Program-made: the position numbers and the translations under genes
The notes under the pieces: generated by a model
Databases searched by the model: none
Seen by the model: the letters and a program-made list of their open reading frames with translations, nothing else
Told to the model about the DNA's origin: nothing
In this document: positions 49,128 to 57,806 of the stretch, piece by piece
How positions within the stretch are numbered: position 1 is the stretch's first letter
Layout of the letters: each line of letters opens with the position of its first letter
DNA from: Pseudoalteromonas sp. S2755
Lineage (GTDB): Bacteria; Pseudomonadota; Gammaproteobacteria; Enterobacterales; Alteromonadaceae
Assembly: GCF_005886535.1 (NCBI RefSeq)
Contig: NZ_PNDS01000029.1
Span: 1-58,931, forward strand
Length of the DNA stretch: 58,931 nt
Direction: 5' to 3'

Positions 49128-50023
49128 ATAAATGCTTTATCCACAAAAAGTGCAACGAACACTATCAAAAGATGCCAGATAGAGAAATAAAATACGCTCA
49201 TCGCATACTCTATACTATTTGTTTTCATAAGTTTGGTGGCTTTGTAGATGAAAGCAACATTTGCTATACCAGAGGCCAGCAAATAGATCCAGCCTGACAT
49301 TCCCACTAAGTAAGGTAGCAAACAAACCAAAGTCAAAATGATGGTATAGAATAGCACGCAGAGTTTTGTAAATTCATTTCCATGCGTTACTGGTAACATA
49401 GGAACTCCGGCTTTTTCGTAGTCTCTTTTACGGGCAATCGCCAATGCCCAAAAGTGCGGTGGTGTCCACGCAAAAATGATCATTACCAATAACCAAGGCT
49501 CAGCACCGAGTTGGCCAGTCTCACTGACCCAACCTAACAATGGGGGCATTGCTCCCGCTAGCCCTCCTATTACTATGTTTTGAGGTGTTGCGCGCTTTAA
49601 TAATAACGTATAAACCACGGCATAACCGAATAATGCAGCTAAGGTGAGAAGCGCGCACAGTTGATTGGCGAAAATTGTTAAAAGAGCATAACCGGAAACT
49701 GCCAAGCTTATCGCAAAAATTAGAGCTGATGATACAGAAACAGAGTCTGTCGCTAACGGCCGGTTTCGTGTTCGCGCCATCTTTTTATCTATTTCTCTAT
49801 CTACTATATGATTTACAGCTGCTGCACTACTTGAGAGTAAACCAATACCAAATAAGCTCATGAATTGTGCCAATAATGTTTTATCACTTTGTGGTGCTAA
49901 CATCATCCCGACCCACGCAGTGATCACCAACATACATACTACTTTGAACTTACACATGCCAAAATAAGCTTTGAATAGCGTAGTTGCTTTTTGGAGCTCT
50001 GGAAAATTAGTTAAGTGATACAT
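49124..50023 (-). CDS. cyoE: Protoheme IX farnesyltransferase (heme O synthase)
   Basis: A polytopic inner-membrane prenyltransferase that makes heme O. About 299 aa from the ATG at 50023, which has GGGGGAAA upstream; a TTG at 50035 is less likely. It has the NxxxDxxxD motif VNHIVDREIDKKMARTRNRPL and the second Asp-rich region with KRDYEKAGVPMLPV. It overlaps the ctaA end by 17 bp. Confidence 0.96.
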   Translation of the reverse strand: MYHLTNFPELQKATTLFKAYFGMCKFKVVCMLVITAWVGMMLAPQSDKTLLAQFMSLFGIGLLSSSAAAVNHIVDREIDKKMARTRNRPLATDSVSVSSALIFAISLAVSGYALLTIFANQLCALLTLAALFGYAVVYTLLLKRATPQNIVIGGLAGAMPPLLGWVSETGQLGAEPWLLVMIIFAWTPPHFWALAIARKRDYEKAGVPMLPVTHGNEFTKLCVLFYTIILTLVCLLPYLVGMSGWIYLLASGIANVAFIYKATKLMKTNSIEYAMSVFYFSIWHLLIVFVALFVDKAFI

Positions 50024-51020
50024 ACTTTCCCCCAACTTTTTGCGCCAGACTGATAAAAAAGCACAATCTAACCATTGCTAATAACACCATAGCCGCCATG
50101 AAATTATGGAATAGTGTCAACAGTAGAGGAAACTGGAAATGTACTATTGCAGCCCCCACCAAAACTTGTATAGAGACTAAAGCTAAGACGACAAGCGCTG
50201 AGCGTCTGAGTATTTGATTCTGACTAACTTTGAGCAACGGCCAGCACGCTGCAAGTAGCATTAAAACAGTAATGACTGCCCACACCCTATGGATGAAGTG
50301 AATAGATACTCTAGATTCGAACGGTAGCACTCCAAACTCGTAAGTCGCTGAGGCTTCTGGAAGCGTCAGTAAACTCTGCCACGAAAAAAGTTGCAGATTG
50401 TCACAGAGCGGCAACCCAGTACAATGCGGTGCAGCATAATTGGCGGCAAGCCACCCACCCAACGCAATTTGTATAATCAACACACCAAGAGCCACATAAC
50501 ATAAGCGATAGGTAAGCTTAGTTACGCTAGCAGTAATAGTGTTGTATTTCAGCCTTAGAACCAATAACACCAGCAATGCAAGAATACTAAACCCCCCTAG
50601 CAAATGACCCATCACGATGACTGGCTGTAAATTCATAGTCACGGTCCACATGCCGAGTGCCCCTTGAAATAACACGAGTAATAACAGCAAGTAATAATGA
50701 CGACTAGGACCCTCCGTTTCTCGCTTACTAAACAGTTTCACACATGCAAGTACTAATATAAGTAACCCAAGAAAGCTGGCAAAATAGCGATGGATCATTT
50801 CAATCCAAGCTTTTTCTTCTTCCACATCTAAATGTGGAAAGTTGTCTTTGGCTGCCGATAATTCATGACTCTCATTTGGTACCGTTAGAAAGCCATAACA
50901 CCCAGGCCAATCTGGACACCCAAGTCCTGCATCACTTAAACGCGTAAAAGCACCAAGTGTCACCACTGTTATTGCAACAAAACAGGTAAATACTGCGACT
51001 TTTATTCTTACCTTGGACAT
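50007..51020 (-). CDS. ctaA: Heme A synthase (COX15/CtaA)
   Basis: An eight-helix inner-membrane enzyme that oxidises heme O to heme A. The 337-aa protein has TRLSDAGLGCPDWPGCYG (about 26-43), the heme-ligand His in EMIHRYFASFLG, IHFIHRVWA and LFHNFMAAMVL. Its presence shows the oxidase in this operon is aa3-type. It follows the small membrane gene by 9 bp. Confidence 0.96.
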   Translation of the reverse strand: MSKVRIKVAVFTCFVAITVVTLGAFTRLSDAGLGCPDWPGCYGFLTVPNESHELSAAKDNFPHLDVEEEKAWIEMIHRYFASFLGLLILVLACVKLFSKRETEGPSRHYYLLLLLVLFQGALGMWTVTMNLQPVIVMGHLLGGFSILALLVLLVLRLKYNTITASVTKLTYRLCYVALGVLIIQIALGGWLAANYAAPHCTGLPLCDNLQLFSWQSLLTLPEASATYEFGVLPFESRVSIHFIHRVWAVITVLMLLAACWPLLKVSQNQILRRSALVVLALVSIQVLVGAAIVHFQFPLLLTLFHNFMAAMVLLAMVRLCFFISLAQKVGGKYVSLN

Positions 51021-51029
51021 ATTTACCTC

Positions 51030-51521
51030 CTAACTAGAGCGAGAGTAGTTCAATAGTTTCTTTAGATCACTCAAAAGCCCTTTTTGTACATTTCGCATTG
51101 CTTCTAAACTATCTACCGGTGCATACTTAAGTACAAATAACCCCTTATTATCAACCAAATATAGATAATTATCTTCTAGCTGGTTGAGGTGTATCGGTAA
51201 AGAAGTTGCGAACTCAATACTTTTTTCATTTTGATCTTGTAATACCACAAGCGATACTTTTTGCTGGTTTTTCCCAAGTGCTAAATACAAATTAGGTAAG
51301 CTGTCGAGTAGTAAAGAGCATTGCTTATTGCACTGCTTTGGTCGCTGATAAACAATACTCCATTCGGTCTCTAGCGCTAGCTCTGATTGACGAACCTCCT
51401 GACTTAAAAATTCACCATGATTAGTGGTACCATCAGGTATCCAGCCGATTTTTAAAGCAATAAATGCCAACAACACTGGGAGTACGAATAGCCCTATAAA
51501 CCACGCTGCACTTTTAGACAT
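51030..51521 (-). CDS. Small cytochrome oxidase-associated membrane protein
   Basis: About 163 aa from the ATG at 51521, which has AAGGAGAT upstream; the frame extends to 51605 without support. One N-terminal membrane helix (about 7-28) and a periplasmic domain with CNKQC (a CxxxC) and a C-terminal segment with YLYLVDNKGLFVLKYAP. It resembles the unnamed membrane protein often found beside surf1 and ctaA. It overlaps surf1 by 8 bp, so it belongs to the operon. Confidence 0.8.
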   Translation of the reverse strand: MSKSAAWFIGLFVLPVLLAFIALKIGWIPDGTTNHGEFLSQEVRQSELALETEWSIVYQRPKQCNKQCSLLLDSLPNLYLALGKNQQKVSLVVLQDQNEKSIEFATSLPIHLNQLEDNYLYLVDNKGLFVLKYAPVDSLEAMRNVQKGLLSDLKKLLNYSRSS

Positions 51522-52242
51522 TTTTAATCTCCTTTTTTGAAAGCTTCCAGCCAATAACCAACGCGGCCAAGGCAATGAGTAACCACTGCAAAGCGTAAGC
51601 TTCATGTTTTTGCGGTGACATTACTACAGGCTGATAGTGAGGCTCAGTTCCAGTCAACCTATTTTTAGTCATATAGGCGATTAAAGGTAAAAGAGGTTTA
51701 TCTGACTCCTTAGATAAGTAATTGACATCAATGTACTGGATCACAGGTTGTGTTGTCGCCTCATCTGCTGCAGACTTGGCTAGTGTGAACCGCTTGTTTT
51801 CACTAGATTTGATATAAACAGGTAGAGAAACTGTACCGGTTGGAAGAGAAAAAGCGGTAGGTACGCGACTAGCCTGTTGCGGCACAAAGCCTAAGTTAAC
51901 AGCCAAGTGCTCATCAGTTTTGGAAATTTTAAAAATACCAATCACATCAAAACCAATCCGGCCTTTTACAACTTGGTTATCTAAATACCAAACAGCACCG
52001 TCTACAAAGCTCCCTGTTATCGAAACCTCAGCATTAATACTTTGAGTGAGCGGCAGGGGCGTTGCTTGCTGTCCGTTAATTACGTCTTGCGCCTTTTTTC
52101 TCTCAATTTTTTGCTGCAGCACATGTTTTTGCTGTGCTCTTTGCAATTGCCAATAAGAAAGTGAACCGCATAAGAGAACAACGATTAACGCTGCCAATAT
52201 GGGGGTTTTTGATCTACCTTTAAAAAGTGCACCTAAATCCAT
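51514..52242 (-). CDS. SURF1 family oxidase assembly protein
   Basis: A 242-aa protein with membrane helices near each end (about 14-33 and 217-235). It has LSYWQLQRAQQKH, GAVWYLDNQVVKGRIGFDVI and VNLGFVPQ, all typical of SURF1. It helps insert heme A into subunit I. It is transcribed with the other oxidase assembly genes. Confidence 0.93.
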   Translation of the reverse strand: MDLGALFKGRSKTPILAALIVVLLCGSLSYWQLQRAQQKHVLQQKIERKKAQDVINGQQATPLPLTQSINAEVSITGSFVDGAVWYLDNQVVKGRIGFDVIGIFKISKTDEHLAVNLGFVPQQASRVPTAFSLPTGTVSLPVYIKSSENKRFTLAKSAADEATTQPVIQYIDVNYLSKESDKPLLPLIAYMTKNRLTGTEPHYQPVVMSPQKHEAYALQWLLIALAALVIGWKLSKKEIKNV

Positions 52243-52254
52243 CGGACACCCCTT

Positions 52255-52551
52255 ATGATTAAAATTATTATTGTTGTATTACTACTGCTCGTTTTTTTTA
52301 ATTTATTTAAAGCTATGCTGGTCATGCTCAAGTCAGAGCAACAAGAGTCAATGGCGAAGCTATTGCAAAAAAGAGTTTATGCCTCAATAGCTGTGCTACT
52401 TATAATTTGCCTTGCAGCTCAATTTGATCTTATAAAACTACACTCTTCACCCGTTGTTACAACACATAAACAAATACAAATAGACACAGCCAAACCACAT
52501 CAACAAAATGCCAATACCAAGCCCCAGCCTGAAAAGCAAAGTGGCTCTTAG
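52255..52551 (+). CDS. DUF2909 twin-transmembrane protein on the opposite strand
   Basis: A 98-aa protein with two membrane helices (about 3-20 and 42-60) and a polar, Lys/Gln/Pro-rich tail, as in the DUF2909 family. It lies on the plus strand inside a minus-strand oxidase operon: its start is 12 bp from the surf1 start, and its last 95 bp overlap the 3' end of ctaE. The function is unknown. Other Gammaproteobacteria have a DUF2909 gene in the same inverted place, so it is unlikely to be an artefact. Confidence 0.8.
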   Translation: MIKIIIVVLLLLVFFNLFKAMLVMLKSEQQESMAKLLQKRVYASIAVLLIICLAAQFDLIKLHSSPVVTTHKQIQIDTAKPHQQNANTKPQPEKQSGS

Positions 52552-53332
52552 CGGTAAAATGCCCCTTCAACACTCTTATCCATACGACGAACAGAATTAT
52601 CGCGCCAAGTGTGACATGAACCCCATGAAATCCTGTAAGTAAAAAGAATGTGTTGCCGTATACTCCCGACTGCAGAGTTAACCCAAGATCTTGGTAGGCG
52701 TGAATATACTCTTCTACTTGCAACGTTAAGAATGCAACACCAAGTAGTACTGTTAGCCCTAAAAACGCCTTTACTTTCGCCCTTTGCTCTTTTTCCAAAG
52801 CTAAATGAGCAAAGCTAAGGGTTACTGATGATGCTAATAGAATGATAGTATTGATAAGCGGAAGTCCCTGCCAACCCATAGCTTGAGTAACAGTTCCATC
52901 AGGAGTTGTAAGCAGTGGCCATACAGCTTCAAATTGAGGCCATAAAACCTCATTAGTACTGGCATTGTTGCTTGCACCACCTAACCACGGAACAGCAATC
53001 ATCCGTGCATAAAAAAGCGCACCAAAGAAAGCTGCAAAGAACATGACTTCGGAAAAGATAAACCATCCCATTCCCTGCTTGAACGAGCGATCCATTTGAG
53101 CTGAATATAATCCAGTTTGAGATTCTTGGATCACATTCCTGAACCAACCAAATATCATATATATCAGCACTGCAATACCCACAAGCAGTAAAATTACTCC
53201 GCTGTTTCCAGGAGAGTTTAGTTGAATGATGGTAAGTGCAGCCCCTACAGCAATGAAAAACAATGCAAATGCACCGACTATCGGCCATGGGCTTTGCTCA
53301 GGCACGTAATATTTTTCTTGTTCATGGTTCAT
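52457..53332 (-). CDS. ctaE: Cytochrome c oxidase subunit III
   Basis: A 291-aa inner-membrane protein with seven predicted helices, including MGWFIFSEVMFFAAFFGALFY, LAHLALEKEQ, GFHGVHVTLG and the end AWYWHFVDVVWLCLF. It overlaps ctaG by 11 bp and, on the other strand, the DUF2909 gene by 95 bp. Confidence 0.96.
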   Translation of the reverse strand: MNHEQEKYYVPEQSPWPIVGAFALFFIAVGAALTIIQLNSPGNSGVILLLVGIAVLIYMIFGWFRNVIQESQTGLYSAQMDRSFKQGMGWFIFSEVMFFAAFFGALFYARMIAVPWLGGASNNASTNEVLWPQFEAVWPLLTTPDGTVTQAMGWQGLPLINTIILLASSVTLSFAHLALEKEQRAKVKAFLGLTVLLGVAFLTLQVEEYIHAYQDLGLTLQSGVYGNTFFLLTGFHGVHVTLGAIILFVVWIRVLKGHFTAKSHFAFQAGAWYWHFVDVVWLCLFVFVYVL

Positions 53333-53900
53333 ATTTGAATTCCTCTCGAGCAGCTAGCATATTCAGTCCATCACTGTCTTGTTTACTAACTCGCTCCGTA
53401 ATATCAAACAACGTGTATGAAAGCGTGAGTTCCTCAACATCAATGGGTAGCTCTGTATCTACATAAAACCTCAAGACAAACTCAACTTCTTCGTTGCCTT
53501 TCATTGGTTGCTGATCGAAACAAAAGCAGGCCATTTTGTGTAAATACTTTGCAGCTTTCCCAGGGGACACCGAAGGGATCGCTTGCAACACACGCTCGTT
53601 ATCACTCAGATTTTTTGCAATAAACTTCACATCGGTTAGCTTTCCAGGTTGAACACTAACCGAATGCTCAACGGCATCGACCTTAAATGGCGCCTGACTT
53701 TGACTATGCGTTGTGAAGCTCACATCTACTTGTCGACTTTGTGCAATTGACTCACTCTCCTTTGCGATTTCCATGGATGGCTTACCATTCAGGCCAGTCA
53801 CATCACAAAAAACGTCGTATAGAGGAACCAGCGCAAAGGCAAAAGCAAACATACCTAGCGTCAACAAAATAAGCTTCCTAAGCAGGCGTCCATGTTGCAT
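53322..53900 (-). CDS. ctaG: Cytochrome c oxidase assembly protein CtaG (Cox11)
   Basis: A 192-aa copper chaperone for the CuB site of subunit I: one N-terminal membrane helix (about 8-28), then the immunoglobulin-like domain with YDVFCDVTGLNGK and the copper-binding CFCF in KMACFCFDQQPM. It overlaps ctaD by one base and ctaE by 11 bp. Confidence 0.95.
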   Translation of the reverse strand: MQHGRLLRKLILLTLGMFAFAFALVPLYDVFCDVTGLNGKPSMEIAKESESIAQSRQVDVSFTTHSQSQAPFKVDAVEHSVSVQPGKLTDVKFIAKNLSDNERVLQAIPSVSPGKAAKYLHKMACFCFDQQPMKGNEEVEFVLRFYVDTELPIDVEELTLSYTLFDITERVSKQDSDGLNMLAAREEFKYEP

Positions 53901-55474
53901 TACTTAATCTCCGGTGGTGTTGAAAAGGTATGATAAGGAGCCGGAGATGGTACTTGCCACTCTAATCCCTCAGCCCCATCCCACACTCGCCCTGAGGCCT
54001 GTTCTCCACCTTTTATACATTTATAAACCACTGCAACAAACAGCAGTTGAGAAAGACCAAAAGCAAACCCTCCGACACTAATAATCGCGTTAAAATCAGC
54101 GAACTGTAGAGCGTAATCTGGGATCCGCCTAGGCATGCCGGCAAGACCAACAAAGTGCATAGGGAAGAACAATACATTCACACTAATCAAGGAGAACCAA
54201 AAGTGAAATTTAGCCAATTTGATATCAAACATATGCCCCGTCCATTTCGGTAACCAATAATATGCTGCGGCCATTATTGAGAACACAGCCCCGGTAACTA
54301 ACACATAATGGAAGTGAGCGACAACAAAGTAAGTATCGTGATATTGGAAATCCGCGGGTGTGATCGCGAGCATCAACCCAGAAAATCCACCGATTGTGAA
54401 AAGCACAATAAATGCAATGGCAAACAGCATGGGTACCTCAAAACTAATTGCGCCTCGCCACATCGTAGCCACCCAATTGAAAACCTTAACGCCAGTAGGT
54501 ACTGAGATGAGCATAGTTGCGTACATAAAAAACAACTCGCCAGCTAAAGGCATACCTGTGGTAAACATATGGTGGGCCCAAACGACAAACGACAGCAATG
54601 CGATCGATGCAGTTGCATAAACCATCGATGCGTAGCCAAACAATTTCTTTCTTGAGAAGGTAGGCACTATGGTCGAGATAATACCAAAAGCGGGAAGTAT
54701 CATTATATATACTTCAGGATGACCAAAAAACCAGAATATGTGCTGAAACATAACCGGATCTCCGCCGCCTGCAGCATCAAAAAAACTTGTCCCAAAGAAC
54801 TTGTCGGTCAGCACCATAGTTACGGCACCAGCAAGCACCGGCATAACAGCTATCAGAAGAAATGCAGTTATCAACCAGGTCCAGACAAATAAAGGCAACT
54901 TCATCCATGTCATACCTGGAGCTCTAAGATTGACGATGGTCACGATTACATTGATAGCGCCCATAATAGAGCTAATACCCATTATATGAACCGCAAAAAC
55001 AAAAAATGCGGTGTTGTCATTGCTGTACGTTGTAGAAAGAGGCGCATAAAAAGTCCAACCGAAAGCAGGCCCGCCACCTTCCAAAAATAATGACATCAGT
55101 AAAATTGCAAATGCAAAGGGTAGTATCCAAAAACTCCAGTTATTCATCCTAGGAAGTGCCATATCTGGCGCTCCTATCATCATTGGAATCATCCAGTTTG
55201 CAAGACCAGTAAACGCGGGCATCACCGCGCCAAATACCATAATTAAGCCGTGTACTGTTGTCATTTGATTAAAAAAATGTGGATCTACTAGCTGCAAACC
55301 TGGCTGGAATAGCTCAGCTCGGATAACCATTGCCATCGCCCCACCAATCAGGAACATGATCAACGAAAACAATAAATACAATGTTCCAATATCTTTATGA
55401 TTAGTGGTAAACAGCCAGCGCTTTAAGCCTTTAGGAGCTGCATGGTGTGAATGTTCTTCTACGATAGCACTCAT
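53900..55474 (-). CDS. ctaD: Cytochrome c oxidase subunit I (aa3-type)
   Basis: The catalytic heme-copper subunit, 524 aa, 12 predicted membrane helices. It has the low-spin heme ligand in VHGLIMVFG, the CuB-Tyr loop in FGHPEVYIMILPAFG, the CuB pair in WAHHMF, and HDTYFVVAHFHYVL. The end overlaps ctaG by one base and the start overlaps the ctaC stop by one base. Confidence 0.97.
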   Translation of the reverse strand: MSAIVEEHSHHAAPKGLKRWLFTTNHKDIGTLYLLFSLIMFLIGGAMAMVIRAELFQPGLQLVDPHFFNQMTTVHGLIMVFGAVMPAFTGLANWMIPMMIGAPDMALPRMNNWSFWILPFAFAILLMSLFLEGGGPAFGWTFYAPLSTTYSNDNTAFFVFAVHIMGISSIMGAINVIVTIVNLRAPGMTWMKLPLFVWTWLITAFLLIAVMPVLAGAVTMVLTDKFFGTSFFDAAGGGDPVMFQHIFWFFGHPEVYIMILPAFGIISTIVPTFSRKKLFGYASMVYATASIALLSFVVWAHHMFTTGMPLAGELFFMYATMLISVPTGVKVFNWVATMWRGAISFEVPMLFAIAFIVLFTIGGFSGLMLAITPADFQYHDTYFVVAHFHYVLVTGAVFSIMAAAYYWLPKWTGHMFDIKLAKFHFWFSLISVNVLFFPMHFVGLAGMPRRIPDYALQFADFNAIISVGGFAFGLSQLLFVAVVYKCIKGGEQASGRVWDGAEGLEWQVPSPAPYHTFSTPPEIK

Positions 55475-56616
55475 TACTTACCCTCCTCTAATGCATCTAT
55501 CTCTCGCTGTATTTGGCTTGGCTGAATAACATCGCCGGTGTCATTACCCCAGCTATTTCTTTTATAAGTGATCACTCCCGCGATCTGCTTGATTGTTAAC
55601 TGTTTTGCGAAAGATTGCATTGCAGTTCCTGGACGACCTAAGAGTAGAATATCTATATGAGCTTTAATATCTCCAGTGACGACTTCACTCCCTTTCATTG
55701 CAGGGAAGACACCTGGTAGACCAAGCCCCGTTGGTTGATGGCAAGCTGCACAATAGGCCATGTAAGTTTGTTCACCAACCTCCATTAACTCTTCTTTGGA
55801 AATAGTTTGTTGGGCGACGGCTTGTGACTCGGCTTCTGCCCTTGCTTTTTCGGCTTTAGCATCGGTGAGCCAGCTATCAAATTTATCAGGACTTACGGCC
55901 TCGACAACAACTGGCATAAAGCCATGATCTTTGCCACATAATTCAGCACATTGGCCTCTGTAAATCCCCTCATCGTTTACCTTTGTCCATGCCTCATTTA
56001 TAAAGCCCGGATTGGCATCCTTCTTCACCGCAAAATCGGGAACCCACCAAGAATGGATGACATCATCGGAGGTCATCAAGAAACGAACTTTTCTATCGGT
56101 GGGTATAACCAAATGCTTATCAACTTCAAGCAGATAATTTTCATTTTTTTCTTTAAGGTCACTAATTTCATCTTTCGGAGTAGAGAGCAAAGAATAGAAC
56201 TCAACATCATGCCCCATATACTCATAGTGCCATTTCCACTGAGACCCTGTGACCTTGATGGTTAGATCAGCTTTACTCGTGTCTTCCATGGCAATAAGCG
56301 TTTTTGTGGCTGGTATTGCCATACCAATGAGTATCAGGAAGGGAATAGCAGTCCAAAGTATTTCCACTTTGGTGCTTTCATGAAATTGCGCTGCAACAAC
56401 TCCTTTTGACTTTCTGTGTTTTATCAGCGCCCAAAACATAATCCCAAATACAATCACTCCAATGACGCAACATATTAGAAATATGGTCATGTGGAGCTCA
56501 TACACTTGATGGCTAATGTCTGTAACGCCTTGCCTCATATTGTAAGCGCTGTTAGCGAGTGAGGGCATGGCGATTAGCACTGCGATAAATGCTACAACTA
56601 ATCGACAAATTTTCAT
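55474..56616 (-). CDS. ctaC: Cytochrome c oxidase subunit II with fused cytochrome c domain
   Basis: A 380-aa precursor: signal peptide to about 22, two membrane helices (about 43-63 and 88-108), the CuA domain (His188, Cys223, Glu225, Cys227, His231, Met234) and a C-terminal cytochrome c domain with C289-A-A-C-H293. The linker between them is Ala/Glu/Lys-rich. The fused heme c marks a caa3-like arrangement that can take electrons directly. It is the first gene of the oxidase operon. Confidence 0.96.
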   Translation of the reverse strand: MKICRLVVAFIAVLIAMPSLANSAYNMRQGVTDISHQVYELHMTIFLICCVIGVIVFGIMFWALIKHRKSKGVVAAQFHESTKVEILWTAIPFLILIGMAIPATKTLIAMEDTSKADLTIKVTGSQWKWHYEYMGHDVEFYSLLSTPKDEISDLKEKNENYLLEVDKHLVIPTDRKVRFLMTSDDVIHSWWVPDFAVKKDANPGFINEAWTKVNDEGIYRGQCAELCGKDHGFMPVVVEAVSPDKFDSWLTDAKAEKARAEAESQAVAQQTISKEELMEVGEQTYMAYCAACHQPTGLGLPGVFPAMKGSEVVTGDIKAHIDILLLGRPGTAMQSFAKQLTIKQIAGVITYKRNSWGNDTGDVIQPSQIQREIDALEEGK

Positions 56617-56976
56617 TTGACGTCTCCTTCAAGACAACTCATGGTTGCCTTTTGTTATTATTGGATGACTGCCATATTGTCTATTTGTACATAGACTTAC
56701 TGCACGACTATTAACCAATTAGTCAAAAAACAAACAAAATGCAAGATTTTTGAGAAGGCTGACTTTCGAATCAAAACTAAGGATTATTGGGAGTAAAACG
56801 AAGAATGGTGAAAAATTGTGTATAAAGATCAGAAAACTAAAAACTATTGAGATATGAAAAAGTCACTATAATCATCTTACTTTCACACAGTTAGAAAAGT
56901 TAATTATTGCTTTTTTCACTAAATATAGTTAAAACGAGCGCAACGTTATATTTAATGCTACGCTCCCCCTCATAAA
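56617..56976 (-). promoter_or_regulatory. 360-bp intergenic region upstream of ctaC
   Basis: No gene is visible here. The region is AT-rich. It should carry the promoter of the oxidase operon on the minus strand, and its left part ends with a GAAGGAGACGTC-type ribosome binding site (on the minus strand) before the ctaC ATG. The right 40 bp hold the lexA terminator. I cannot name a binding site in between. Confidence 0.5.
56928..56965 (-). terminator. Terminator after lexA
   Basis: An imperfect hairpin (56936-56947 with 56953-56965, GAGCG/CGCTC at the base) followed on the minus strand by GTTTTAAC, just after the lexA stop. Confidence 0.6.
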
Positions 56977-57591
56977 CTACATCCAATCAGCGCTTCTGAT
57001 CACGCCTACGGCTAACCCTTCAATGGAGAAATTTTGATGCTCTAGATCCACTTCTATCGCTTTAAATTCTTCATTCTCAGCGTGCAAGAGAACTTTCTTT
57101 CCTTTCTTTTCTAAGCGTTTAACTGTCACGTCCTCTTCTACACGAGCAACTATGACTTGGCCATTTTCTGCCACTTGAGTACTATGAACCGCTAGTAGAT
57201 CACCATCCATAATCCCAATATCTTTCATGCTCATACCATTAACTCTCAAAAGATAATCAGCATTCGGCTTAAAAAAACTGGCATCTACATTAAAGTGGCT
57301 TTCAACATGTTGCTCTGCCAATATCGGCTCTCCGGCTGCTACACGGCCAATAATAGGTAAACCTAGTTGCTCAGATTCATCCTCAACAAGTCTAATTCCA
57401 CGGCTTGCTCCTGGGACCATTTCGATAACTCCCTTTTTAGCAAGTGCTTTAAGGTGCTCCTCTGCTGCGTTTGCACTCTTGAAACCCAAAGCATCAGCTA
57501 TTTCAGCACGAGTTGGAGGCATGCCAGTATCTTTTATGAATACTTTTATTAATTCAAAGATTTGTTCTTGTCGTTTAGTTAGAGGACGCAT
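56977..57591 (-). CDS. lexA: SOS response repressor LexA
   Basis: About 204 aa from the ATG at 57591 (MRPLTKRQ). It has the winged-helix DNA-binding domain ([13 protein letters not shown]), the self-cleavage site Ala86-Gly87 (VAAGEP), the catalytic Ser121 (NGMSMKDIG) and Lys158 (DVTVKRL). An ATG five codons upstream lies within an SOS box and has no ribosome binding site; GGAA sits 9 bases before the 57591 start. Two LexA boxes lie upstream, so it represses itself. Confidence 0.96.
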   Translation of the reverse strand: MRPLTKRQEQIFELIKVFIKDTGMPPTRAEIADALGFKSANAAEEHLKALAKKGVIEMVPGASRGIRLVEDESEQLGLPIIGRVAAGEPILAEQHVESHFNVDASFFKPNADYLLRVNGMSMKDIGIMDGDLLAVHSTQVAENGQVIVARVEEDVTVKRLEKKGKKVLLHAENEEFKAIEVDLEHQNFSIEGLAVGVIRSADWM

Positions 57592-57594
57592 TAA

Positions 57595-57610
57595 CTGGTA
57601 TTCCATACAG
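57595..57610 (-). promoter_or_regulatory. LexA box adjacent to the lexA start
   Basis: Minus-strand CTGTATGGAATACCAG fits CTG-N10-CAG. It lies only 3 bp from the chosen ATG and overlaps the ribosome binding region and an alternative start codon. Confidence 0.6.
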
Positions 57611-57621
57611 TAGTATATTTA

Positions 57622-57637
57622 CTGTAAGTATATACAG
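57622..57637 (-). promoter_or_regulatory. Strong LexA box upstream of lexA
   Basis: Minus-strand CTGTATATACTTACAG, close to the consensus CTGTATATATATACAG. It lies 11 bp from the second box. Two boxes before lexA are typical of Gammaproteobacteria and give tight autoregulation. Confidence 0.9.
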
Positions 57638-57678
57638 CTCAAAAAAAATCGCAAATGTTTCTTTATTCACCATATTTT

Positions 57679-57806
57679 ATATCAATTAGCCTAATTAAGT
57701 GCTCCATTTTTGAGGCGAGAAAATCTTGTCGATAACACCGCTACAGCCTCCGGCTATCGCCGAAGTACCTACATCCATTTAGGCAATGCGGAAATTTTGC
57801 TATTTA
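57679..57806. repeat. Degenerate copy of the MITE-like repeat
   Basis: The left part (ATCAATTAGCCTAATTAAG..., from 57680) resembles the left end of the 162-bp element at 58770, and the right part (AGGCAATGCGGAAATTTTGCTATTTA) matches its middle. Between the two lies an extra 60-70 bp. It abuts the IS630 remnant. Similarity is partial, by eye. Confidence 0.45.
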
